From contig NW_021780168.1 of NCBI RefSeq assembly GCF_900963305.1, positions 186,001 through 250,000 of the forward strand: a stretch of DNA of 64,000 nucleotides, read 5' to 3'. Origin of the DNA: Echeneis naucrates (lineage: Eukaryota; Chordata; Actinopteri; Carangiformes; Echeneidae). Position 1 is the first letter of the stretch; every line of letters starts with the position of its first letter. The notes under the pieces were generated by a model. It saw only the letters and a list, made by a program, of their open reading frames with translations, was not told the DNA's origin and made no database searches. Made by a program: the position numbers and the translations under genes. This document shows, in pieces, positions 9,825 to 18,500 of the stretch.

Positions 9825-10454
9825 TTCTTTGTTTAAACCCCTTTTTGTGGATAAGATCTCTGCCTGTCTTGTGGAAGACTGGGATTTCAATTCCTGAATG
9901 TTAGAAACTCAGTGCTGCTTGCAATATAAAACACAGCTGCTCTACATGAACAGTGATACAACAGTGGTCACCTCCTGTCTGTAGGCAGACTCATCACCGT
10001 GCTGGATGAGGCCGTCATTTACTATTTGGAGAAATGTTAGAAGACATTCTCTTCGAAGAAGTTATGAGGAATGAAGTTTCTTTGAAAAGACTGAGAACTG
10101 AGGAAAGAACATCAGATGGAGACTAAAAGTTGTCGCCCTCAGAGAAAGTCTCACTGGATGATAAATGTGGTGTGTAACATTTTGAATGCCATTAAATTAT
10201 CTGCTGAAAACAGCACCGACCACTAAATGACTGTTTCTCTTGACCAGATACAGCAGGTAAAAGTTGTAATACAGGAAGTGATGGTTTTCATCAGTTTGCT
10301 TTAGTGATGAGCAGAAACTCCACTGAGAGTGAAGCACTGCTGGGGTAATTGGCAGTGATGGGATTCGAGTTTGGATGCTGCACACCGCACCCATTCCACC
10401 ATGATTTCATCGCATTTTTTGCCATTTCTTGGGCAAAAAAATGTGCCCATATGT
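9825..10454. other. Intergenic
   Basis: No gene is seen. The region contains an initiator-Met/Thr-like spacer (10310-10345) that recurs around 14540 and 19470, but no complete small-RNA gene. Confidence 0.5.
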
Positions 10455-10506
10455 GTCCCAGTGGCCTAATGGCCAGGGATTGTGGGTTCGAGTCCCATCT
10501 GGGGTG
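10455..10506 (+). pseudogene. tRNA-Arg-CCT lacking the whole anticodon arm
   Basis: The 5' part GTCCCAGTGGCCTAATGG joins directly to CCAGGGATTGTGGGTTCGAG and the CATCTGGGGTG end. About 21 nt, the end of the D arm and the anticodon arm, are cleanly missing. A box and B box remain. It sits 6 nt upstream of the initiator-Met copy at 10513. Confidence 0.8.
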
Positions 10507-10512
10507 GTGTAC

Positions 10513-10584
10513 AGCAGAGTGGCGCAGCGGAAGCGTGCTGGGCCCATAACCCAGAGGTCGATGGATGGAAACCATCCTCTGCTA
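10513..10584 (+). tRNA. tRNA-iMet-CAT: Initiator tRNA-Met (CAT)
   Basis: The 72-nt copy has the vertebrate initiator signature: AGCAGAGTGGCGCAGCGGAA start, GGG/CCC pairs around the CCCATAA region, and CCTCTGCTA end. The T loop reads ATGGAAA, so C56 is G, a defect at a conserved tertiary contact. Five T follow after 5 nt. It may be a barely inactivated copy; the clean one is at 62548. Confidence 0.8.
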
Positions 10585-11028
10585 ATGGCTTTTTAGTAAC
10601 AGCTAGCTGTTCACTATCCAAAGTTTGTTGGATTTGAAGATGACATCATTACAATAGTAACAATGCCATACTGAAGCTGCACTAGCTGAAGAGGGAAGAT
10701 CTTCAGTCTTGAAAACAAACTTCAGTATTAACCTTGCTTGTTTTAACTCCCAGCAGTTTTCCTTAGCAGTGGAAGTAAAGCAGATTTCAACTGTTGTTTT
10801 AGTGCCGAGTACCCAGTCTGCCTCCTTTGATCTATTGAAAAGTTGACATGTCAGTTAACCAGCTCCAGTCTGGTCAGACCAGTTTCCAAAATCAACTCAC
10901 TTGAGTGTTGAGATTATGTTCAAGTCCCAGCTGAGGATAGACACAACTAAGTCCACTACGTGTTTTCACCTGCTCCACCATGTTTTCAACACATATTTTG
11001 CCATGTCTTTTCACATATTGTCACATCT

Positions 11029-11078
11029 GCCCCAGTGGCCTAATGGATAAGGCACTGCCCCCCCCCCTCCCAAGCCAT
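11029..11078 (+). pseudogene. tRNA-Arg-CCT 5' part with poly-C anticodon arm
   Basis: GCCCCAGTGGCCTAATGGAT and AAGGCACTG are perfect Arg-CCT. The anticodon arm has expanded into a C run (CCCCCCCCCCTCC) and the 3' half is lost. Confidence 0.7.
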
Positions 11079-11118
11079 GGTGTGCTAACAGCCTATTAGC
11101 AACAGCTAGCTGATCCAT

Positions 11119-11151
11119 GGTTGGTTAAGTTGGTTAAGTTGGTTAAGTTGG
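11119..11151. repeat. Three-copy 10-bp tandem repeat
   Basis: TTGGTTAAGT is repeated head to tail about three times. Confidence 0.85.
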
Positions 11152-11658
11152 AAAATGGTTATTAGTTTTGGAAAGTAAGTCACCCGAGCGTCGAGACTGT
11201 GCTCATGTGCCATCTGAGGGAAAACTTGGCCAAGTCCACAACACTCTTGCATTGATTGCCTGTTCCACTATGTCTTCATTGGGTTTATCGCAATGTCTAG
11301 TCGGAGAAACAACAAGGTAAAGGTTTCTGCATCGCTGTTCAGTCAGATCAACAGCAGGCTGCCATCCACAGTTCATCACTTTGATTTTCATTCCTTCTTC
11401 AAATCTTTATTTTTATCATTTGATATGTTTTGCTGGGTTTCAACTCCCTAACGCTTTTAGCTACAGAAAGAACAAGAGCAGTCGCACCGCTAATACTCTG
11501 CTAATAAAAGCAGATTCAGAATATTTTATTTGTATTTTTAGCTCAGATGTCGGTCCCCACTTCAGTAACTCAAAGTGATGGTAGCCACTGGTGGAACACT
11601 GTATTCATGAGAGCTTTAGATTTAAACACTTCAAGATTATACTGCAGAGTGCAAAGCT

Positions 11659-11745
11659 TGGCAGTGGCGGGATTCGAACCCACGCCTCTGAAGAGACTCA
11701 AAAATCACAAAAATCCAGCGCCTTGGACCGCTCGGCCACACTACC
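11659..11745 (-). pseudogene. tRNA-Leu relic with scrambled anticodon arm
   Basis: The D arm (GGCCGAGCGGTCCAAGG), variable arm and T arm match tRNA-Leu-AAG. The anticodon region is replaced by a T-rich stretch about 5 nt longer than normal and offers no valid stem. Confidence 0.75.
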
Positions 11746-11953
11746 ACATGTCCTGCCATGTCCTGGACACGCAAACAATCAGCATGCAGCATCCAACCTC
11801 TCAAACTCTCAAGTCCAGCTTCTTTGTCTCTTGGTGTATAATGATGGGATGGTTCTATATTCCCACAGAACATCCCTGGGAACCCAGACACACACCTTCT
11901 CCAAATCAAATCTTCCATGTGTCGACTAAAGTCCCAGTGGATAAGACAAAGCA

Positions 11954-12019
11954 CTTCCCTGGGTGGGCTTGAACCACCATCCTTTCAGTGAACACGCTGA
12001 CCGATTAACCCAAAGAGAC
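11954..12019 (-). pseudogene. tRNA-Asn lacking its anticodon
   Basis: The 66-nt span keeps the D arm and T arm of Asn-GTT, but about 8 nt that include the GTT anticodon are gone. The acceptor has further changes. Confidence 0.7.
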
Positions 12020-12033
12020 ATGTTGTTGCAGCG

Positions 12034-12105
12034 TGCAACCACCCCAGATGGGACTTAAACCCACAAGTCACTATTGGGTTCAAGTCCCATCTGGGGTGGT
12101 TTGCA
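12034..12105. repeat. Inverted repeat of tRNA-Arg-CCT 3' halves
   Basis: The T arm plus 3' acceptor of tRNA-Arg-CCT occurs on the minus strand (12034-12066) and again on the plus strand (12074-12105), arms of about 31 bp with an 8-bp spacer and few mismatches. An RNA or single strand here would form a long hairpin. Confidence 0.85.
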
Positions 12106-12173
12106 GCAGAGTGGTGTAGCGTGGTTATGGGCCCATAACCTAGAGGTTGATGAATAAAACCAATCCTCTGCTA
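12105..12173 (+). pseudogene. Initiator tRNA-Met relic
   Basis: It starts AGCAGAGTGG and ends CCTCTGCTA with GGGCCCATAACC between, but is 69 nt with D-arm and T-arm losses. As at 10455-10584 it follows Arg-CCT sequence, so the Arg/iMet pair was duplicated together. Confidence 0.7.
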
Positions 12174-12257
12174 AGCTAGCTGTTCGCGATCTATGGTTGG
12201 TTATATTTGAAAATAGTGTCATTACAGCCGTAACAATGCTCCACTGCCGCTCCACCA

Positions 12258-12480
12258 ATCAAATCAAATTTATTTGTATAGCACCAAATCATAACAAAGT
12301 TACATCAATCATCTTTACATAAAGAGCAGGTCGAGACAAAACTCTAAAATTATTTAGACACTCAACAGATCCCCCAATGAGCAAGCACTTGGTGCCAGTG
12401 ACAAGGAAAAACTTCCTTTAAGAGGCAGAACCAGGCTCAGGGGGGGGCGGCCATCTGCCTCGACCGGTTGGGTTGAGAGA
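12258..12480 (+). repeat. Teleost interspersed repeat
   Basis: The segment starts TTTATTTGTATAGCACCAAATC and includes GAGCAAGCACTTGG, AAGGAAAAACTTCC and GGCGGCCATCTGCC blocks that I recognise as a very common repeat of percomorph-type fish genomes. The family name was not determined. A reversed partial copy lies at 38985-39150. Confidence 0.7.
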
Positions 12481-12565
12481 GGGAGAGAGAGAGCTGACAC
12501 TGTCCTACCAAAGCTAGCATTAACTTTTCTGTTTCCTCACCAGAGACTGGCAGCTGGACACACGT

Positions 12566-12630
12566 GTCAGGATGGCTCAGTGGTCTGAGGTAACAGACTC
12601 AAGATCTTTCCTGCGCAAATGGGCCTTGAA
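12566..12630 (+). pseudogene. tRNA-Leu-CAA relic including intron sequence
   Basis: GTCAGGATGGCTCAGTGGTC and AGACTCAAG followed by intron-like CTTTCCTGC match the intron-containing Leu-CAA gene at 58196-58306. The 3' half is lost. Retention of intron-like sequence argues for DNA-level duplication. Sister relics are at 13906, 38842 and 63732. Confidence 0.65.
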
Positions 12631-12726
12631 CATTAAAGACTCATGGTTTCATTACTTCAAAGATCAGTGTCACCTATCACTGCTGTGGAGTCTATAATGT
12701 GAACCACTAAAGGGAAGAAGCTGCAT

Positions 12727-12799
12727 CACCTGAACAGGGACTTGAACCCTGGACCCTCAGATTAAAAGTCTGATGCTCTACCAACTGAGCTATTCAGGC
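12727..12799 (-). tRNA. tRNA-Lys-TTT: tRNA-Lys-TTT
   Basis: The 73-nt copy has the GCCTGAATAGCTCAGTTGG start, a CTTTTAA loop (TTT) in a fully paired TCAGA/TCTGA stem and a perfect CAGGG/CCCTG T stem with TTCAAGT loop. Only the terminal acceptor pair is G-T. It looks functional; other Lys-TTT copies at 22868, 38668 and 19827 are worse. Confidence 0.88.
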
Positions 12800-12872
12800 T
12801 TCTGACGGGTGCATAATTCAGATGAAATTAAATTGATTATTTCAGCTTGACTCGAACAAACGGCCCTGTCCC

Positions 12873-12946
12873 AGCTAGGGGTTGCAATCGGTCAGCATGT
12901 TCGGCTGTTTTCTGAAAGGTTGGTGGTTCGAGCCCACCCAGGGACG
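12873..12946 (+). pseudogene. tRNA-Asn-GTT relic
   Basis: The 3' half (GGTTGGTGGTTCGAGCCCACCCAGGGACG) is perfect Asn, but the 5' acceptor is replaced and the anticodon stem no longer pairs. Confidence 0.7.
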
Positions 12947-12989
12947 ATCTTTGTTTAATTCATTGGTATTATAAAGTGTAAGCAGTTAA

Positions 12990-13061
12990 AGCTCGTTAGT
13001 ATAGTGGACAGTATCTCTGCCTGTCACGCAGAAGACAGTGGTTTGATTCCACGATGGGGAA
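12990..13061 (+). pseudogene. tRNA-Asp-GTC, decayed acceptor
   Basis: The core TCGTTAGTATAGTGGACAG, loop CTGTCAC (GTC) and T arm fit tRNA-Asp. The first two acceptor positions no longer pair with the 3' strand. The better copy is at 43524. Confidence 0.75.
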
Positions 13062-13216
13062 ACCACAGGCATTTTTCTCGAATGTCTCATTAACCAGAGT
13101 GACAGAAGTGAACTCTCACTGTATCTGACAGGAGGCCCCTGTGGGGCAGCCAGGCATAGCGGCACACCTTTAGTTCCACTTGCAGATCTTGGAAGCAATA
13201 ATGAGAACAGATGATC

Positions 13217-13288
13217 TGACCCTGACGTGATTTGAACATGCAACTTTCTGATCTGGAGTCAGACACGCTACCATTGCGCCACAGAGTC
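13217..13288 (-). tRNA. tRNA-Trp-CCA: tRNA-Trp-CCA
   Basis: The acceptor GACTCTG/CAGGGTC pairs throughout (with wobble), the CTCCAGA loop gives CCA and its stem is fully paired. The D stem is kept and the T stem has one A-C mismatch. A nearly functional gene; a worse copy lies at 32818. Confidence 0.82.
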
Positions 13289-13757
13289 TTTCTGTGTGCT
13301 GGGTACTGATCTAAAGATAAACAAGGCTAATCAGTTAATCAGTAGCCTGCAGGGTGGGGAAGTTGTCAGCGTCTCCACACCACTTTTGTTGTCTGACCGC
13401 TGCTGCTCTCCAAATTGATGCACAATGCCACATCTTTGCTTTGATTTACAGAACCTGAGGAATCTTCCAAGTGTTTATTTGATTAAACAATGTTCCTCAC
13501 AGTACCACCATAGCTGATCTGCAGAACTGTGGCATGTGTTCAGGCATGTGAAAGGTCATATCCAACCTCACAAACTCACTGTGGGAATATAGAGCCATCC
13601 CATCACTATACACCAAGATACAAAGAAGCTGGACTTGAGAGTTTGTGAGGTTGGATGCTACACGCTGATTGTTTGTGTGTCCAGGACGTTTCAAGGACAT
13701 CTTTCTGCCATTCTCTGCTGCAAACATTTCGATGCAACTTTCAGGGGTCAGAAACAT

Positions 13758-13817
13758 GTGGCATTATCGCCCACGCCAGTCTCTTTAGAGGCGTGGGTTC
13801 GAATCCCACCACTGCCA
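13758..13817 (+). pseudogene. tRNA-Leu 3' half
   Basis: AGTCTCTTTAGAGGCGTGGG and the T arm to CACTGCCA match the Leu-AAG/TAG variable arm and 3' end. The 5' half is absent. Confidence 0.7.
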
Positions 13818-13905
13818 AGCTTTGCACTCTGAGCTGACACTGTCCTATCAAAGCTAGCATTAACTTTTCTGTTTCCTCACCAGAGACTGGCAGCTGGACA
13901 CACGT

Positions 13906-13960
13906 GTCAGGATGGCTCAGTGGTCTGAGGTAACAGACTCAAGACAGACTCAGCAGAAAG
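13906..13960 (+). pseudogene. tRNA-Leu-CAA 5' relic
   Basis: The first 45 nt are identical to the relic at 12566 and so is the 65-nt upstream flank, showing a local duplicated segment. The 3' part diverges. Confidence 0.65.
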
Positions 13961-14197
13961 TTTCAATTCCAACCACATCTCACATCACAAGTCTGTGCTT
14001 CAATTCAGGAAATTTTGATGGCAAATTTGTGAATTTAGCTGATCTCAAGAAACAAATAAAATATTTTGTCAAAATTCCAAACAGGACAACCCCAAAGAGA
14101 AACACTCATGCAGAAAGGAATCAATAGTGTCTCTGACTGGTGTGATCTGAGTTAGGATGACATGGAGGAAGATGATCCCAAAGTGGTGGAGGTCCCT

Positions 14198-14226
14198 CAT
14201 GCCCGAGTTCAAGTCTCGGTGGAACC
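14198..14226 (+). pseudogene. tRNA-Gln 3' fragment
   Basis: GAGTTCAAGTCTCGGTGGAACC is the T arm and 3' acceptor of tRNA-Gln. The downstream flank also matches the flank of the Gln copy at 43750. Confidence 0.6.
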
Positions 14227-14279
14227 TGAATCTTACCAGTGAAACACTAAAATTCCTGTTTGTCCACTGTACAGCTTCT

Positions 14280-14362
14280 ATGCGATCTAATCAGGCAGTC
14301 ATTGCACTGCGTTCAGGTCGCAGTCTCCCCAGGAGGTGTGGGTTCAAATCCCACTTCTGACA
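14280..14362 (+). pseudogene. tRNA-Leu-CAG, 5' end lost
   Basis: The anticodon arm (GCGTTCAGGTCGC), variable arm, T arm and 3' acceptor are those of Leu-CAG, but the D arm and 5' acceptor are unrecognisable. Confidence 0.7.
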
Positions 14363-14706
14363 GAAGCTGCTTTTCTTTCCTCTGATGCCAAAAACCAGGG
14401 GCCTTTACATCTTCAGTCTAACGCTCTCCCATGTTAGCACAGCGGAATTAGCTCAAAGGGCAGGCTGCTGGCTTAGTATGTATTAGTATCAATAAGTCTT
14501 GTCTTGTAAACAGGACATCCTGCATTCAAACCTCAGCAGTGCTTCGCTCTCAGTGGCGTTCCTGCTCATCACTTCCTGTATTACAGCTTTTGCTTGCAGT
14601 TTCTGGACAAGACAAAGTGGTTGTTGCTGTGTTGAGCAGATGGAAATGTGGTGACCGCTTTTCACAGGAGACAAACTTTGGGAAGATATTGGCAATATAA
14701 CACTAA

Positions 14707-14778
14707 GGGCTCGTCCGGGATTTAAACCCGGGACCTCTCACACCCGAAGCGAGAATCATACCCCTAGACCAACGAGCC
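14707..14778 (-). tRNA. tRNA-Pro-CGG: tRNA-Pro-CGG
   Basis: The 72-nt copy has a perfect acceptor, A box and TTCGGGT loop (CGG) with a paired anticodon stem (one G-T). The T loop has T at position 56. Its counterpart in the inverted arm (52540) is cut off in the anticodon arm. Confidence 0.85.
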
Positions 14779-14961
14779 ATTAGTGGCAATGACTTAAAGG
14801 TCCTGGATCTGAGGGAGCCACAGGGAGCACACAGGCTTCAGTGTTTTAAGTCCTAACTCCTTTATTATGAAACAGTCAAATTCCCATTTTATGTGCCTTT
14901 TCAACATTGCATAGTGCATGAATGAGTGCAACATTGAATTGTTTAATTAAATCTAAAACCG

Positions 14962-15011
14962 ATGTTAGACTGAAGATCTAAAGGTCCCTGGTTTGATCCC
15001 GGGTTTCAGCA
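14962..15011 (+). pseudogene. tRNA-Phe 3' part
   Basis: TTAGACTGAAGATCTAAAGG through GGGTTTCAGCA is the anticodon arm to 3' end of tRNA-Phe-GAA. The D arm is absent. The mirrored copy is at 52307-52356. Confidence 0.7.
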
Positions 15012-15711
15012 TCAGAGGTGGACCTTGTTTTGTCCTACATTTCCAATATTCTGCCTCGTCTTTCAACCACACCACAACCACATGAAATATTGTGAGGTTG
15101 AATGCTGCACGCTGACTGGTTGTGTGTCCAAATGGCTTCAAAGACATCTTTCTGCCATTCACTCCTCCAAACCTTTGGACACAGCTTTGAGCTTTCTCAC
15201 AGGTGACACAGGGGTCATTATTTCAGTGAAGATGTATGTGATATTGTGACCAAGGAACTGTATTCAGGCTCCAGTCTCTTTATGCAGGTCATCTCTCTCT
15301 CTGCCATTTACTAATATATATATATTATATTAGTATATTTGTACCAACCAGCACCAACCACTTAAACACTGTTCCTCTTGTCCAGATTCTGCAGGTAAAA
15401 GCTGATTCAAAGAAAAGAGGGATTGGCATTCCTCGTCTTTTTTGTCCAAATTCCAACCAGGACCAGAACAGAGAAACACAAAGAATTCATCAGTGTCTCT
15501 GATTGGAGTGAATCAATAGATTCTGTAATTGAAGTCATCTAACGTCTAAGAAGACATCAATTTAAAACTTGTGATCGTTTTAATTGAAATTCCAACCAAG
15601 GTTTGGAAGGGGGGGCGGGGGGTGAAAATGACAGGAAGGTTAAAGAGCAGTGTTAATGGGCAAAAACAAGCAGAACTGTCGCTGAACATCCAGCAGAAAT
15701 GGAGCCATCCA

Positions 15712-15784
15712 GCCGAAATAGCTCAGTTGGGAGAGCGTTAGACTGAAGATCTAAAGGTCCCTGGTCCAATCCCGGGTTTCGGCA
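15712..15784 (+). tRNA. tRNA-Phe-GAA: tRNA-Phe-GAA
   Basis: The complete 73-nt copy has GCCGAAA/TTTCGGC acceptor, consensus A box, CTGAAGA loop and paired stems. The T loop reads TCCAATC, so T55 and G57 are changed. The twin in the other arm (52018) has lost its anticodon. A nine-T run at about 15821 could terminate transcription. Confidence 0.85.
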
Positions 15785-16215
15785 TCGCAGGTGGTACCTG
15801 AGTGAGGTTCAAACTCAGGTTTTTTTTTTAACCTACATTTCCAATATTCTCCCTCCTCTTTCAACCACACCATGAAATATTGTGAGGGTGGATGTGTCAC
15901 GCTGACTGGTTGTGTTTCCAAAAGGCTGTCAAAGATGCCGTTTTCTCGTGGAAGATCGCAGGATTTTTCAGATGATGTGGTCCTTTTGGCACCATCAGCC
16001 TGAGATCTACAGGGTTCATTGGATCGTCCACAAAAATGGCTGCATGAACATTAGAATGCTTGGACCACTTCGGCCCGGGTTCAATTCCCAGTCAGAGAAA
16101 ATGGCTTTATTTCATTTAAAATACAGGTCATTGTCAAAACGCCCTCATATGATGTTATCATCCACCTACACTACACTACAATGTGTTAAATACAGCATGC
16201 TAGCATGGTTGCATC

Positions 16216-16287
16216 TCCCATATGGTCTAGCGGTCAGGATTCCTGGTTTTCACCCAGGTGGCCCGCGTTCGACTCCCGGTATGGGAA
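16216..16287 (+). tRNA. tRNA-Glu-TTC: tRNA-Glu-TTC, one T-stem mismatch
   Basis: The 72-nt copy is complete with TCCCATATGGTCTAGCGG start and GTTTTCAC loop (TTC). The T stem has a single C-C mismatch at pair 52-62. Its inverted twin at 51653 is perfect. Confidence 0.85.
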
Positions 16288-16692
16288 ATTCCTTTACAAC
16301 AATGGACCTACCACTAGCAGGCCCCATGTTGGGTAATAAGCACTTTCTTGGAAGCCCAACAATGAGTTGGAGAAATCTTCAGTTCACAGTTGAAACATTT
16401 ATTAAGGTCACCGGTAAAGTAAGGCACCGCTGGGCTTTAAGTGACAGAGATCCCCCAGGATCTCTGCCAGAAAGAGCCCTGATATCTGGAAAAGTTTCAC
16501 ATTTATCTTCTTATCTTCTGTCCCGAACAGAGGTTGGACTTTCACACAACCAAATATAACTGTCAGTCAGATGTTAGTTTCTACTAACAGTTAGTTGAGG
16601 AAACAGTTGAATGAGGACAGATGGGACTTAAAGCACAACAAAGATCTTTCCCAGAAGGCCCTCAGACAAAGAAGCTGGGTAACAGCACAGAC

Positions 16693-16757
16693 TGTCAGGA
16701 GTGGTATTTGAACCCTCAATTCCAGAGGAGACTGTCACCTGATCACAGCACCTTCTA
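16693..16757 (-). pseudogene. tRNA-Leu-CAG relic
   Basis: The 3' end CACTCCTGACA, a decayed T arm, variable arm and a CAG-bearing loop are visible; the D arm is gone. Close sisters lie at 32311 and 51163. Confidence 0.65.
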
Positions 16758-17157
16758 AAGCTGCTATCAAAAGGCTTGTTGGGGAAATCCATCCACGGTT
16801 TTAATGTAGGACTATTCATCTACCTGTGTCTACCTGAGCTTCATTAACAGTGTGCACTCGATGGTAATTGAGGGATCAGAGTGTTGGAGAGCAGAACTCT
16901 TTCCTGTGCTTCAGATACACTGTTTGGTTCTGAGCTGATCATTAATAATCAATCAATGAATGACCAATAATCTTCACAGCTGCTCTGAATGGTGACAGTG
17001 AGGCAGCCTTTGTGTTTACATCTGAATCACATGTGATGTTGGAAATTCTTCAAAGCAGCTTCAAAGGAAGACTTTCATTCTGTGAGTACTGTGACATCAT
17101 CCACAAAAAAAGAAAGAATTTTTGCGCTGTAAGAAAATACCACCTTTCTTCAAATAG

Positions 17158-17250
17158 CTCAACCAGCTGAGGCTTGAACTCACAACCTCAGCATCACTCT
17201 GCAGGTTACTGTCATAAAAGAACCGCATACTGGCTGATTGTGCCCCGCTT
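17158..17250 (-). pseudogene. tRNA-Ile-TAT relic with intron
   Basis: The minus strand has GGCACAATCAGCCAG, an anticodon region decayed to TTTTATGAC, a roughly 20-nt intron and the GGTTGTGAGTTCAAGCCTCA T arm of intron-containing Ile-TAT. Both acceptor strands are corrupted. The twin is at 50659-50752. Confidence 0.7.
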
Positions 17251-17736
17251 CTACTAACACACGTCACAGGAGCACATGCAGCAGTAGAAGGTTCAGGTTT
17301 GAACCAGTTGGAGGGATCTACTTTCCTGTAGCTTACTTCCTATCCAGCAGGACTGAAAGCTTCATGTGGGATTCTCACAGAGATGATTCAAACCTGATCA
17401 CAGTGATCAGTATGGATATACAGTATGTTTGCTGTCAGTGGAGGAAACTCTCAGACAGGACTAATAGTCATGTTTGGGATGTTCCTGGATTTGAGTTGAA
17501 CGAGTATAAATTCTCTCTGATTTTAACACACGTTAAGGTCATGGACCAACATGGATCGTTGGTCAGATTATGAGACTGAAACGCTGCCTACGAGGCCTGG
17601 AACCCAGAGAAAGTAAAAGAGGGAGATGGAGGAGAGCTGTCAGAGTTTCATTATAAACATACATCATACAGCCCTGACCACTGTTGTATCCAGGCAGAGC
17701 TGACTGACTGACAATGGGACATTAACATGGCCCAGT

Positions 17737-17809
17737 GACCACGTGGCCTAATGGACAAGGCATCTGACTTCGGATCAGAAGACTGAGGGCTCGAGTCCCT
17801 TCGTGGTTG
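17737..17809 (+). tRNA. tRNA-Arg-TCG: tRNA-Arg-TCG
   Basis: The 73-nt copy has GACCACGTGGCCTAATGGA start, CTTCGGA loop (TCG), paired anticodon stem and TCGTGGTTG end. T54 of the T loop is C. Its inverted twin at 50117 lost ten bases including the anticodon. Confidence 0.85.
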
Positions 17810-17999
17810 GGCAGTTGTGTGTAGGTGAGCAGACTAAACTGTGTCCATTTTACAGAAATCAGTGAGGTTTTTCAGATCTCTCCACAGAAGGTGGATCTGA
17901 TCTCAGGTCATGGCCAACACTGACCTCTGCTGCTTGATGCTGCCTTCATCCTGATGAATGTTGAAGCAATGAAATATGACAAGAACAGACACTAAACTG

Positions 18000-18500
18000 A
18001 CAACAGGACATTAAAATGGGCCACACTCAGACCCCACATGGCCCAAAGGACAAAGTGTTTGACTTTGGATCAGAAGACCGAGGCTTTGAGGCCCTGGCTG
18101 CAGTAGACAAGAGAAAATGTTAATGTTGTTGCACGGTCCTGTGTTTAGCAGAAGGAAATTGGTGAGTGCCTTTTCATAGGAGACAAACTTTGGTAAGAAT
18201 CATGAGAGTGAGGCACTTCTGTTGGCTACAAGACATTATGGGCTCGACTGGGATTTCAACCCAGGACACTTCCTGTACTACAGCTTTTACCTGCAGTCTG
18301 TGAACAAGAGAAACTGTAATTTTGTGTTTAGCAGAAGGAAATTTCACAGGAGACAAAAATTAAGGCATTTATGTTTGCAACATGGCATGACATTCATTGA
18401 TTGATTATTAATGATCAGCTCAGAACCAAACAGTGTATCTTTCATCCAAAGACACACTCCACTCTCCACACAGGAGGTGTTTCAGGTGTCTGTGTCATGA
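18000..18500. repeat. Segment duplicated from or to 7440-7965
   Basis: Nearly identical to the earlier segment, including the Arg-like relic at 18030-18102. The left edge overlaps the end of the inverted duplication arm. Confidence 0.85.
18030..18102 (+). pseudogene. tRNA-Arg-like relic, loop reads TTG
   Basis: Twin of the relic at 7469-7541, with the same CTTTGGA loop and a decayed T arm. Confidence 0.5.

Larger units (their letters stand above)
14700..18075 (+). repeat. Left arm of a 3-kb inverted segmental duplication
   Basis: The order Pro, Phe fragment, Phe, Glu-TTC, Leu-CAG relic, Ile-TAT relic and Arg-TCG here is repeated in reverse on the other strand at 49870-52580, with intervening spacer also matching closely. 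The left arm contains about 430 bp (15170-15600) not found on the right. Confidence 0.9.

Noticed and set aside
15310-15334. Perfect AT palindrome of about 25 bp
   Set aside because: Short and pure A/T around ACTAATATA; easily a microsatellite by-product.
15912-16559. 215-residue open frame across 15.9-16.6 kb
   Set aside because: It runs through a tRNA-Glu gene and duplicated spacer plus a small LINE-like scrap; no coherent protein.
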